From Pelagibacteraceae bacterium AG-325-E13 (GTDB lineage Bacteria > Pseudomonadota > Alphaproteobacteria > Pelagibacterales > Pelagibacteraceae): a stretch of 64,000 nucleotides of DNA. The stretch's first letter is position 1, and each line of letters opens with the position of its first letter. A program made the translations under genes and the position numbers. The DNA is taken from NCBI GenBank assembly GCA_003282965.1, contig QBYF01000002.1, positions 58,015 to 122,014 of the forward strand, read 5' to 3'. The notes beneath the pieces are model-generated. The model was not told where the DNA came from. It was given only the letters and a program-made list of their open reading frames with translations, and did not search any database. This document shows, piece after piece, positions 33,869 through 42,336 of this stretch.

Positions 33869-35191
33869 ATGTTTCTTAAAATTTTGAATTTTTTTTTAGT
33901 CCTTTTATTAATTTTGGTATCAGTAACTTTATATAAAACAGACTCCAAGTATTCAGTATTAAAAAAAGAACTGAAAAAAAAAGAGATTCTAATTAATGAT
34001 CAATTAAATTATATTAATAAAAATAATACTCTTCATGAATTTAATATAAAGAAAAATTTAAAAAAACTTGAATTTCCTAAAACTATATCTCTAGATATAG
34101 AATTATATAAAAATAAACAAACAATAGATTTTTACAAAAGCAATAATCAGTTGGTACGAGGTATAAATAATTATTTTCCTGGTAGTGGTTATTTAGAGGT
34201 GTATGAAAATAAACTATTTTTAATTTCCGCGGCTGGTTTATTTGCGTATACAAGTAATTTAAATGTCGACGCAATTACTTTCAATCAAATTAATAACAAT
34301 ATAAACGAGTTTTTATCTTTGGATGAAATTAATAAGGAAAACTGGTTTTCTGTAAAAGATTTATTAGTAGCAAATGATCATGTTTATGTTTCATTTACAA
34401 ACGAACAAAAAAAAAATTGCTGGAATACTTCTATTATTGTAGCCAAACTTAATTTTGATTATTTAAATTTTACAAATTTTTTTGAGCCAAAAAATTGCAT
34501 AAAAACTATTGGTAATGATGACCAAGAATTTAACGCTCATCAGTCAGGCGGAAAATTATTCAAATATGATGATAGTAATATAATTTTTACAACTGGTGAT
34601 TATCGTTTACGAAAATTAGCACAAGATGAGAACTCAACTTTTGGAAAAATATTAAAATTAAACACTAATTCAAAAAAATACGAAATACTCTCTTTAGGCC
34701 ACAGGAATCCACAAGGTTTATTTTATAACTCTAGTAAAGATTTTATCTTATCAACAGAACATGGCCCACATGGAGGAGACGAGATTAATCTCAATCTCAA
34801 TACAAAAATAATTAAAAATTTTGGATGGGCAATATCATCCTACGGAGAACATTATGGAGGAAAAGATAATCCAACTAATATAAGTAAATATAAAAAGTAT
34901 CCCCTTCACAAATCTCACAAGGACTACAATTTTGTAGAGCCACTTAAATATTTTGTTCCTTCTATTGGGATCTCACAATTGGTTGAAATAAAAGAAGATA
35001 AATTTTTATTATCTTCTCTTAAAGACAAATCAATATACACTTTTACGTTAAACAAAAACTATGAATTGGTCGAATTTAAAAGAATTGAAATCGGAGAAAG
35101 GATTAGAGACATGACCTATAATAATGAGAAGAGAGAAGTAATCCTTTTTTTTGAGGATACCGCAAGTATTGGTATACTTAGTATTGAGTAA
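33869..35191 (+). CDS. Membrane-anchored PQQ-sugar-dehydrogenase-like protein
   Basis: A 440-residue protein. Residues 5-22 form a membrane anchor, followed by a Lys-rich coiled-coil-like stretch to about residue 70. The rest resembles the beta-propeller of soluble glucose/sorbosone dehydrogenases (GSDH): LSLGHRNPQGLFYN, STEHGPHGGDEINL with the His-Gly-Gly-Asp-Glu motif, FGWAISSYGEHY, and a closing IGERIRDMTY. The usual N-terminal propeller part is divergent. It would face the periplasm. Sugar oxidation is a family-based guess. Confidence 0.72.
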   Translation: MFLKILNFFLVLLLILVSVTLYKTDSKYSVLKKELKKKEILINDQLNYINKNNTLHEFNIKKNLKKLEFPKTISLDIELYKNKQTIDFYKSNNQLVRGINNYFPGSGYLEVYENKLFLISAAGLFAYTSNLNVDAITFNQINNNINEFLSLDEINKENWFSVKDLLVANDHVYVSFTNEQKKNCWNTSIIVAKLNFDYLNFTNFFEPKNCIKTIGNDDQEFNAHQSGGKLFKYDDSNIIFTTGDYRLRKLAQDENSTFGKILKLNTNSKKYEILSLGHRNPQGLFYNSSKDFILSTEHGPHGGDEINLNLNTKIIKNFGWAISSYGEHYGGKDNPTNISKYKKYPLHKSHKDYNFVEPLKYFVPSIGISQLVEIKEDKFLLSSLKDKSIYTFTLNKNYELVEFKRIEIGERIRDMTYNNEKREVILFFEDTASIGILSIE

Positions 35192-35245
35192 AAAAGATAA
35201 TTGATTGCAAATAAAAACTGTTATAAACGAAATAGCTTAAGTCGA

Positions 35246-35322
35246 GGCGAGGTAGCTCAGTTGGTTAGAGCACAGGACTCATAAGCCTGGGGTCGGCGGT
35301 TCGAATCCGCCCCTCGCTACCA
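35246..35322 (+). tRNA. tRNA-Met (anticodon CAT, probably elongator)
   Basis: A 77-base cloverleaf with encoded CCA. The acceptor stem GGCGAGG/CCTCGCT ends in a G1-U72 wobble, as in alphaproteobacterial elongator tRNA-Met. The D arm is GCTC...GAGC, the anticodon loop CTCATAA (CAT at 35280-35282), and the T arm GGCGG-TTCGAAT-CCGCC. The anticodon stem CAGGA/GCCTG has an A31-G39 mismatch next to the loop. It lacks the initiator 1-72 mismatch and three G-C pairs. tRNA-Ile2, also CAT, is a less likely alternative. Confidence 0.93.
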
Positions 35323-35343
35323 ATATAAAATGAAAATTAAATC

Positions 35344-36023
35344 ATGCGATTAAAATATAAATTTTTATTTAAAAGAATTTTGTATTATTTTTATGGAGAA
35401 AAGTTTTTCAAAAGACTTCCTTATGACTGGAGCAAGCATCCAACAAGAATCAGAATTATTCAAGAAGTTATCAACTTAAAAAATATGATAATTATCTAGA
35501 AATCGGCTGTGATCAGGATGAAAATTTTTCTCAGATAAACATTAAAAACAAAATAGGTGTTGATCCTAAAAGTGGGGGAACTCACAGAATGACAAGTGAT
35601 GAATTTTTTAAGAAAAACAAAAATAAATTTGATATTATTTTTCTTGATGGATTACATACTTATGAGCAAACTATTAAAGATATAAATAACGCAGCTAAAT
35701 GCGTTCAAGATGATGGAGTAATTTTAGTTCACGATTGTCTACCAAAAAAAATATGGAATCAGATAGTCCCTAGGCTTTATGGACATTGGAATGGAGATGT
35801 TTGGAAAGCTATTGTTGAGGCAAGAACCTATAATAACATACAAACATTTACATGTATTGCAGATCATGGTTTGGGAATGATATTAAAAAGAAAGAATAAT
35901 AATATCTTAAATATAAAAAATAAAGACTTCAAAAATTTAAAATTTTCAGATTATTATAAAAATCATAAGGATTTTATGAACCCCATTACCTACGAACAAT
36001 TAAAAACAATCATACTGAATTAA
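35344..36023 (+). CDS. Methyltransferase-like gene interrupted by a -1 frameshift in an A6 tract
   Basis: The track shows only the 3' part (from 35589). Reading upstream, an ATG at 35344 opens a frame giving MRLKYKFLFKR...IRIIQEVINLK that stops at 35499. The following frame continues KYDNYLEIGCDQDENFSQI, a SAM-binding-like motif, and then IIFLDGLHTYEQ and LVHDCLPKK, as in Methyltransf_24-type enzymes of glycan loci. The break falls in CTTAAAAAAT (A6 at 35478-35483); a seventh A would restore one 226-residue frame. It may be a decayed gene, a sequence error, or a gene rescued by slippage on A AAA AAT. Confidence 0.75.
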
Positions 36024-36024
36024 T

Positions 36025-36840
36025 ATGCAAGATTTAAATATGTATTGTTTAACAATCGATAATGATCATTTAGACATGATTAAAAAGATTGGATATATAC
36101 CCGTTGGTTTAGGAAATAATATCAAATCTAAAGATTTTTTAAGAGACAACACTAAAATCAATATTAGTAAGAAAAACCCTTTCTATGGAGAGTATTCGTT
36201 TCATTACTGGCTCTGGAAAAATGATATTAAAAATTTAGAAAATAAATGGATTGGTTTCTGTCAGTATAGAAAATTTTGGGTAATTAATAATCAAGAAAAA
36301 AAATTTTCAGATTTTAATGAATTTTCTGAATCTCTTTTAAAAAAAATTCCAGATAACTATGCAAAATATGACACTATTTTGGGTGACCCTTTCTTTGTAA
36401 ATCAATTTAAACTTTCTAAATTTCTAAAGCGAAATTTTAAAACAATGATTAAAAATCCTATGTTATTTCTTGACAAAAAAAAAAGAAATTTAAAATTTCA
36501 TTTTGACATGATGCACGGAGATGGAAATTTATCTAAAGCAATAAATTTACTTGATAATTCTGAGAAAAAAGATTTTTTAAATTATATGGAGGACTCTGTT
36601 TCTTTTAGTCCTCATAATATGTTTATTTGTAAAAACAAAAAACATCTTAAACTTTACTACGACTCTATTTTTCCTTGGTTAGAGAGATGTGAAAAAGAGT
36701 TTGGTTTTAATTTAGAGGGTTATGGTTTAAAAAGAATTTACGGTTTTTTAGCAGAAAGATACATGTCTTACTGGTTTAAGAAATATACAAATGTAAAATT
36801 AATGCCTATAATCTTTAAGGATATATCTGACTTTCCATAA
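36025..36840 (+). CDS. DUF4422-like protein, putative glycosyltransferase
   Basis: A 271-residue cytoplasmic protein. The blocks NPFYGEYSFHYWLWKN near residue 52, WIGFCQYRKFW near residue 74, SFSPHNMFICKN and the final FLAERYMSYWF match DUF4422, a family found in capsule and LPS loci and thought to hold glycosyltransferases. It begins one base after the frameshifted methyltransferase gene, so the two are co-transcribed. Substrate is unknown. Confidence 0.75.
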   Translation: MQDLNMYCLTIDNDHLDMIKKIGYIPVGLGNNIKSKDFLRDNTKINISKKNPFYGEYSFHYWLWKNDIKNLENKWIGFCQYRKFWVINNQEKKFSDFNEFSESLLKKIPDNYAKYDTILGDPFFVNQFKLSKFLKRNFKTMIKNPMLFLDKKKRNLKFHFDMMHGDGNLSKAINLLDNSEKKDFLNYMEDSVSFSPHNMFICKNKKHLKLYYDSIFPWLERCEKEFGFNLEGYGLKRIYGFLAERYMSYWFKKYTNVKLMPIIFKDISDFP

Positions 36841-36843
36841 AAG

Positions 36844-37377
36844 TTAAAGACCTTTAAAATTATTACAAAAATTATCAAAAGAATTTAAATTTTTATCTTT
36901 TTTTGAAAGAATAATTTTCTTTTTTGGCCACTTAATTTTAATTTTTCTATCGTTATAAATAATTCCATTTTCAAACCTAGGTTTATAAAAATTATCTAAC
37001 TTATAATAGATAATATTATCGTTATCATAACTATAATAAGCGTGAGCAAAACCTCTTGGAATGAAAAGACTAATAGCATTTTTTTTAGATAGTATAATTT
37101 TAAACGATTTACCAAAAGTTTTTGATTTCCTTCTTAGATCTATCACAACATCTAGTATTTTACCTTTTATAACATTCACATATTTAGCTTGTTGAAATTT
37201 AGTTTGAAAATGAAAACCTCTTAGAACATTTTTTCTAGACGAAGTGCAATACTCAAAGATAAATTTTTTATTTAATATTTTTTGATTGTGAGTCTCCCTT
37301 AAAGAACCTCTATTATCAACATTATTTTTTTGTTTTATTATTAATAAACCCTTTATTTTAGTCTTATAAATTTTCAT
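36844..37377 (-). CDS. rmlC: dTDP-4-dehydrorhamnose 3,5-epimerase-like protein
   Basis: A 177-residue cupin-fold epimerase. The motifs KNVLRGFHFQ with the catalytic His, VIDLRRKSKTFGK, and FIPRGFAHAYYSYDN are characteristic of RmlC. It would convert dTDP-4-keto-6-deoxyglucose to the L-lyxo epimer for dTDP-rhamnose or a related deoxysugar. It follows the RmlD-like gene in a three-gene minus-strand operon. Confidence 0.85.
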   Translation of the reverse strand: MKIYKTKIKGLLIIKQKNNVDNRGSLRETHNQKILNKKFIFEYCTSSRKNVLRGFHFQTKFQQAKYVNVIKGKILDVVIDLRRKSKTFGKSFKIILSKKNAISLFIPRGFAHAYYSYDNDNIIYYKLDNFYKPRFENGIIYNDRKIKIKWPKKKIILSKKDKNLNSFDNFCNNFKGL

Positions 37378-37385
37378 TTTTAATA

Positions 37386-38069
37386 TTAAGAAATTTTTTT
37401 TAAATCCATATCCATTTTAAAAGGTAATTCATTTTTAGCATATTTTTTTTTGATATTTATATTCTCGGCTCTTGCGAATTGATATACTGTTTGAGCTTTC
37501 CCCCCAATGTTGAATATTCCTTTTTTATTGAGAATTTTTAAAAAAATTTTAATAAAATCATCATGAAAAATAAAATTAGTTTTAACGTTTGCAAAAGCAG
37601 ATTTATGTATAAAAGGTTTCTCAGTCATACAAGCCCGCAAAATGAGCGAGTTATTATACATTTGAACTGCACATTCGCCTCCAAGTTTTGACCATCCATA
37701 ATTATTCCAGGGTAAAAGAGGATCTGTTTCTTTATACTTTCCTTTTTTCCCCGGATAAACATAGTTGGTAGATAAATAAATAATCTTTAATTTTTTTTCT
37801 ATACATGCGTTAACAATATTTGCTGTTCCAATTATATTTAAATCAATACTTTTTTTGATATTTTTCTCATGAATTTTCATTGGTCTGGATAAACCCGCCA
37901 AATGAATAAGATAATCAGGTTTGAATTTTTTAATATTATTTTTTATTGAAGTCTCACTTAAAATATTAAGCTGTTTTTTATTTCTAAAAATGAATTTAAA
38001 TTTACTTTTTTTTCTTTTTAAAACTTTTGCAAATCTACTTTCACCACCAGTTACTAAAATTTTTTTCAT
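37386..38069 (-). CDS. RmlD-like sugar-nucleotide reductase (short)
   Basis: A 227-residue SDR-fold protein related to dTDP-4-dehydrorhamnose reductase. The nucleotide motif is degenerate (VTGGESRFAKVL), while LIHLAGLSRP, LSTNYVYPGKKGKY and the catalytic YGWSKLGGE are clear. It is about 60 residues shorter than typical RmlD, mainly at the C-terminal substrate domain. It may be a specialised 4-ketoreductase that makes a different deoxysugar. It overlaps the upstream rmlB-like gene by 29 bases. Confidence 0.75.
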   Translation of the reverse strand: MKKILVTGGESRFAKVLKRKKSKFKFIFRNKKQLNILSETSIKNNIKKFKPDYLIHLAGLSRPMKIHEKNIKKSIDLNIIGTANIVNACIEKKLKIIYLSTNYVYPGKKGKYKETDPLLPWNNYGWSKLGGECAVQMYNNSLILRACMTEKPFIHKSAFANVKTNFIFHDDFIKIFLKILNKKGIFNIGGKAQTVYQFARAENINIKKKYAKNELPFKMDMDLKKIS

Positions 38070-39045
38070 TTATCTTTTTAAAATATTTTTGATTTTTAAT
38101 ATACCAATCTACTGTTTTTGTTATACCCTGATTTAGGTTTATTTTAGGCTTCCATTTTAATTTTTTTTTAATTTTACTGCAATTAAGAGCATACCTGAAA
38201 TCATGGCCAGGTCTATCCTTTACAAATATGATTCTTACTTTTTCCCCTATCTTAATTTTTCTAATAACAAATGATTTTAAAATTTTTTTAACTAGAAAAA
38301 CATTAGTACAATTAATACCAGATCCTACATTGTATTTTTCTCCAGATTTACCCTTAAAAAATAATTTTATCAGTGCCTCACAATGATCATCTACGTAAAT
38401 CCATTCTCTTGAATTTTTACCTTTCGCATAAATCGTGAGAGGTTTATTATTTAATATATTGTATATCATTTTAGGAATAAGTTTTTCTGGGAATTGTCTA
38501 GGGCCATAATTATTTGAGCAATTTGAAATAACAGCATCAATTTTATGTGTTCTAATGTATGCATTCACTAGATGATCAGAGGATGCTTTAGAGGCAGAGT
38601 AAGGAGAGCTAGGTACATAAGGAAAGTTTTCATTAGATCTTTTAGAACCCTCTATATCACCATAAACTTCGTCTGTAGAAATATGAATTAATCTGATTTT
38701 TTTCTTATAATTTTTGATAGCTTCTAATAAATTATAAACTCCTAAAATATTATTTTTTATAAAGTTAAAAGAGTTATTTATTGACCTATCAACATGTGTA
38801 TCAGCAGCAAGATTAAAAATTCCGTCTGGTTTATATTTATTGAGAATTTTAAGAATCTCTTTTTTATTATTTATATCAATTTTTTTGAATGAGTAGTTTT
38901 TGCTTTTAATATTCTTCAAATTATATCTTTGAGCAGAGTAGGATAGTTTATCTATATTAAGGACTTTAAATTTTTTTTTTAGCAACATATTTATTAAGTT
39001 ACTACCAATAAACCCATACCCACCTGTTACGATAAACCTTTTCAT
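38041..39045 (-). CDS. rmlB: dTDP-glucose 4,6-dehydratase
   Basis: A 334-residue extended SDR enzyme. It has GGYGFIGSNLINML at the N terminus, NLAADTHVDRSI, ISTDEVYGDIEG, YSASKASSDH (catalytic YxxxK) and NNYGPRQFPEKLIP, all diagnostic of RmlB. It converts dTDP-glucose to dTDP-4-keto-6-deoxyglucose, the first committed step of the deoxysugar pathway. The nucleotidyltransferase RmlA is not in the window. Confidence 0.9.
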   Translation of the reverse strand: MKRFIVTGGYGFIGSNLINMLLKKKFKVLNIDKLSYSAQRYNLKNIKSKNYSFKKIDINNKKEILKILNKYKPDGIFNLAADTHVDRSINNSFNFIKNNILGVYNLLEAIKNYKKKIRLIHISTDEVYGDIEGSKRSNENFPYVPSSPYSASKASSDHLVNAYIRTHKIDAVISNCSNNYGPRQFPEKLIPKMIYNILNNKPLTIYAKGKNSREWIYVDDHCEALIKLFFKGKSGEKYNVGSGINCTNVFLVKKILKSFVIRKIKIGEKVRIIFVKDRPGHDFRYALNCSKIKKKLKWKPKINLNQGITKTVDWYIKNQKYFKKINEKNFSNWW

Positions 39046-39110
39046 TTGCTATTATTTATATTATTTATGTTTGTAAGTATACTTTCTATCATAATGAAGG
39101 CATTTTTTAG

Positions 39111-39971
39111 ATGCAAATAACAAAAGAAAATTTGACAATAATTATCGTTACGATCAAAAGTCAAAAAATTATTGATAATTGTTTAAAGTCTATCGATCCA
39201 GAAATCAAAAAGATAATTGTAGAAAATTCCTCCAATAAAGAGTTTGTGAATTATTTGAAAGCAAAATATCCGAATATTGAATGTTACCTAACTGGTAAAA
39301 ATTTAGGCATGGGGTCAGGCAATAATTTTGGAATTAAAAAATCAAAAACTAGATATGTGATGATTTTAAATCCAGATACAATTTTAAAAAAAAATACACT
39401 AAATCAAATTTTCAAAATATCAAAAAATCTTGATTTTGCCATTTTGAGTCCATTAAGTGATGATAAAGATTACCCAAATTATAAAATCAAAGATAAATCT
39501 AAAAAACAACATAATGAACTGTTTGAAGTCGATCGAGTGGATGGTTATGCAATGATTTTAGATAAGGAAAAATTTAAAAATAGTTTTTTTGATGAGGAGA
39601 TATTTATGTACTTAGAAAATGATGATCTATGTTTGAGAGTTAAAAAGTCAAAAGGAAAAATTTTTGTTCATAGTAATTCATTAATTTCTCATTTAGGAGG
39701 AAAAACAGTTGATAGAAAATATTTAAATGAAATAGAATTTTCAAGAAATTGGCATTGGAATTGGTCAAAATTTTATTTTAGAAAAAAACACTATGGATTT
39801 ATTAAAGCTTTTATACCTGGGTTTTTAACTTTTATAAAAGCAATTTTTAAAACTTCTTATTTTTTTATGACTAATGATAAAATAAAAAGAAAACTGTATT
39901 ATTGTAGAGCATCAGGATTTATGAATGCAGTTCTAAGTAAAAAATCTTGGTTTCGACCAAGATTAGATTGA
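39111..39971 (+). CDS. Glycosyltransferase family 2 protein
   Basis: A 286-residue GT-A enzyme with TIIIVTIKSQKIIDNCLKSI at the start, NLGMGSGNNFGIKKSKTRYVMILNPDT (the DXD-like end is NPDT) near residue 65, and the acceptor-side FMYLENDDLCLRVKK. This is the rhamnosyltransferase-like WbbL subgroup. Beside rmlBDC-type genes, deoxysugar transfer is a reasonable guess. It is divergent from rmlB across 65 bases. Confidence 0.82.
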   Translation: MQITKENLTIIIVTIKSQKIIDNCLKSIDPEIKKIIVENSSNKEFVNYLKAKYPNIECYLTGKNLGMGSGNNFGIKKSKTRYVMILNPDTILKKNTLNQIFKISKNLDFAILSPLSDDKDYPNYKIKDKSKKQHNELFEVDRVDGYAMILDKEKFKNSFFDEEIFMYLENDDLCLRVKKSKGKIFVHSNSLISHLGGKTVDRKYLNEIEFSRNWHWNWSKFYFRKKHYGFIKAFIPGFLTFIKAIFKTSYFFMTNDKIKRKLYYCRASGFMNAVLSKKSWFRPRLD

Positions 39972-39996
39972 TTTAATCATTTCAAGCATATATTTT

Positions 39997-40893
39997 TTGC
40001 AAATGTCAAAAATTAAAAAAAATATTTTGGTTACAGGTGGAGCAGGATTTGTTGGGACAAACTTAATAAACTTTCTTCTTAAAAAAACAAAATTTAATAT
40101 AGTAAGTTTAGACAATTATTCATCAGGTGCTAAAAAAAATCATATCAAAAATAGAAGAGTAAAATATGTAAAAGGTCATACCAAAAATATTGTAAATTTA
40201 ATAAAACATCCTAAAACAATTCATTCTGTTTTTCATTTTGGTGAATTTGCTAGAATTTATCAAAGCTTTTTAAAAATGAAAGAATGTGTTGACTCAAATT
40301 TTGTTGGTTCCACCGCTGTATTTAATTTTTGTTTAAATAATAATATCAAACTTATTTATTCTGCGACATCAGCTTCATTAGGCAACAAAGGTAGAGACGA
40401 AAATTTGTCTCCCTATGCTTTTAGCAAAGCAAAAAATCTTGAAATTCTAGAAAATTTTAAAAGATATTTTAATTTTAAATATGAAATTATATATTTTTAT
40501 AATGTTTATGGACCTTTTCACATATCTAAGGGCAGTATGGCTACTGTAATTGGAATTTTTGAAGATCAATATTTGAGCAAAAAACCTTTAACAGTAGTTA
40601 ATCCAGGTACACAAACTAGAAGATTCACACATATTGAAGATACAGTGGAAATTTGTTATTTGGCCTGGAAAAAAGGATTGAATAGACATTACATAATTAC
40701 AAATAAAAAAACATACTCCATTAAAGAAATTGCTAAAATGTTTAAATCCAAAATTATTTACTTACCTAAAAGAAGTGGGGAAAGGTACTCTTCCGCATTA
40801 GTAAATAAAAATTTATCTAATAAAATTTACACTTTTTTTGGAAAAAAAAATATAAAAAATTATATTAATGATTTTATTAAGCAGCATTCTTAA
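39997..40893 (+). CDS. NAD-dependent sugar-nucleotide epimerase/dehydratase
   Basis: A 298-residue extended SDR protein of the UDP-glucose 4-epimerase type. It shows VTGGAGFVGTNLINFL, VFHFGEFARIYQS, SATSASLGN, the catalytic YAFSKAKN, YNVYGPFH and RRFTHIEDTVE. Its sugar cannot be told from sequence. It is co-directional with the GT2 gene (25 bases apart) and shares a 4-base TTAA stop overlap with the convergent apt gene, which marks the right edge of the glycan region. Confidence 0.82.
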   Translation: MQMSKIKKNILVTGGAGFVGTNLINFLLKKTKFNIVSLDNYSSGAKKNHIKNRRVKYVKGHTKNIVNLIKHPKTIHSVFHFGEFARIYQSFLKMKECVDSNFVGSTAVFNFCLNNNIKLIYSATSASLGNKGRDENLSPYAFSKAKNLEILENFKRYFNFKYEIIYFYNVYGPFHISKGSMATVIGIFEDQYLSKKPLTVVNPGTQTRRFTHIEDTVEICYLAWKKGLNRHYIITNKKTYSIKEIAKMFKSKIIYLPKRSGERYSSALVNKNLSNKIYTFFGKKNIKNYINDFIKQHS

Positions 40894-41429
40894 TGACCGG
40901 GAAATTCTATTAAACAATTGGTATTATAACCTTTTTTTTTAAGAAGATTATTTCCTGGCAAATCAAATAGGTTTATAACAAATATAAATCCCGCAACTGT
41001 ACCACCAGAGATTTCTATCAATTTAGCTGCAGCTTCAGCAGTTCCACCTGTAGCAATTAAATCATCTATAACAAGAACTTTTTCTCCCCTTTCAATGGAA
41101 TCTTTATGAACCTCTATAGTGGCTTCTCCATATTCGAGTTTAAAATCTACGGAATGAGTTTCTGCTGGTAGCTTGTTTTTTTTTCTTAGTAAAATAAATG
41201 GTTTATTCAAAGCATATGATACAGTTGATGCGAATACAAAACCTCTTGACTCAATTGCTGAAACTTTATCGAATTCAATTTTTTTCGATAATTCAATAAT
41301 TTTATCATTTGTGAATTTAAAAGCTTGAGGATTTTTAATTAAAGTAGTGATATCTCGAAATAAAATACCTTTTTTAGGATAGTCTGGAATTGATCTGATA
41401 TGCTTTTTTAAATCCATATTTAACTTCAA
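40890..41429 (-). CDS. apt: Adenine phosphoribosyltransferase
   Basis: A 179-residue type I phosphoribosyltransferase with FRDITTLIKNP near residue 24 and the PRPP-binding VIDDLIATGGTAEAA near residue 120. It converts adenine to AMP. It is divergent from, and 28 bases away from, the methylthioadenosine phosphorylase gene, which releases adenine, so it completes adenine salvage from polyamine synthesis. Confidence 0.94.
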   Translation of the reverse strand: MKLNMDLKKHIRSIPDYPKKGILFRDITTLIKNPQAFKFTNDKIIELSKKIEFDKVSAIESRGFVFASTVSYALNKPFILLRKKNKLPAETHSVDFKLEYGEATIEVHKDSIERGEKVLVIDDLIATGGTAEAAAKLIEISGGTVAGFIFVINLFDLPGNNLLKKKGYNTNCLIEFPGH

Positions 41430-41457
41430 GTTTTAGCAAAAAAGCATTAATAATTAA

Positions 41458-42336
41458 ATGATGAAAAAAAGAAAACTTGGGATAATTGGTGGTAGCGGTC
41501 TTTACAAAATGGAGGGTTTTGAAACAACCAAATGGAAAAAAATTAAAACCTCTTGGGGAAATCCATCAGATGAAATTTTAATTGCAAAATTAGGAAAAGA
41601 AGAAATTTGTTTTATACCAAGACATTCTAGAGGCCATACGATTAATCCAACAAATATTAATTTTAGAGCAAATATTGATGCAATGAAACAATTGGGAGTA
41701 ACCGACATTATTTCTGTATCTGCAGTAGGCTCTTTAAAGGAAAATTTAAATCCTGGAAAATTTGTAATTGTTGATCAATTTATTGATAGAACTTTTTCAA
41801 GAATAAAAACTTTTTTTGATGAGGAGGTTGTGGCTCATGTGTCAATGGCGAAACCAACTAGCCCAAGTCTATCTGATTGTTGTGAGTTAGTTTTAAAAAA
41901 ATTAAATATAGAATTTCAAAAGGGTGGAACTTATGTAGTAATGGAAGGACCTCAGTTTTCTACTTTAGCAGAGTCAAACCTTTATAGGGTTTGGGGGGCA
42001 GATGTTATAGGAATGACTAATATGCCTGAAGCTAAATTAGCTAGGGAAGCAGAAATAAGATATTGCACTGTAGCTATGGTAACTGATTATGATTGTTGGC
42101 ATCCGGACCATGAAGAAGTTGATGTTTCTATGGTAATTCAAACTTTACAAAAAAATGCTTCTAACGCTCAAAACATGATTAAAGAAATTATCAAAACATT
42201 TAAAAATTTTTCTCCTGATAAAGATCCTGCTAATGATTGTTTAGATGTAGCAATTATTACCGATCCAAAAAAAAGAACAAAAAAAACAATAAAAAAATTA
42301 AAATACATTGCAGGAAGAGTTTTAAATAAAAAATAA
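41458..42336 (+). CDS. mtnP: S-methyl-5'-thioadenosine phosphorylase
   Basis: A 292-residue purine nucleoside phosphorylase-family enzyme. GIIGGSGLYKMEG, the phosphate-binding PRHSRGHTINPTNINFRAN region, ISVSAVGSLKE and VMEGPQFSTLAES are visible. It splits methylthioadenosine (MTA) into adenine and 5-methylthioribose-1-phosphate. It overlaps mtnA by one base. MTA would come from the spermidine synthase fusion encoded two genes downstream. Confidence 0.93.
   Translation: MMKKRKLGIIGGSGLYKMEGFETTKWKKIKTSWGNPSDEILIAKLGKEEICFIPRHSRGHTINPTNINFRANIDAMKQLGVTDIISVSAVGSLKENLNPGKFVIVDQFIDRTFSRIKTFFDEEVVAHVSMAKPTSPSLSDCCELVLKKLNIEFQKGGTYVVMEGPQFSTLAESNLYRVWGADVIGMTNMPEAKLAREAEIRYCTVAMVTDYDCWHPDHEEVDVSMVIQTLQKNASNAQNMIKEIIKTFKNFSPDKDPANDCLDVAIITDPKKRTKKTIKKLKYIAGRVLNKK

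Noticed and set aside
35246-35343. tRNA as an attachment site of an integrated element
   Set aside because: No integrase, no second copy of the tRNA 3' end and no flanking direct repeat were seen in the window.
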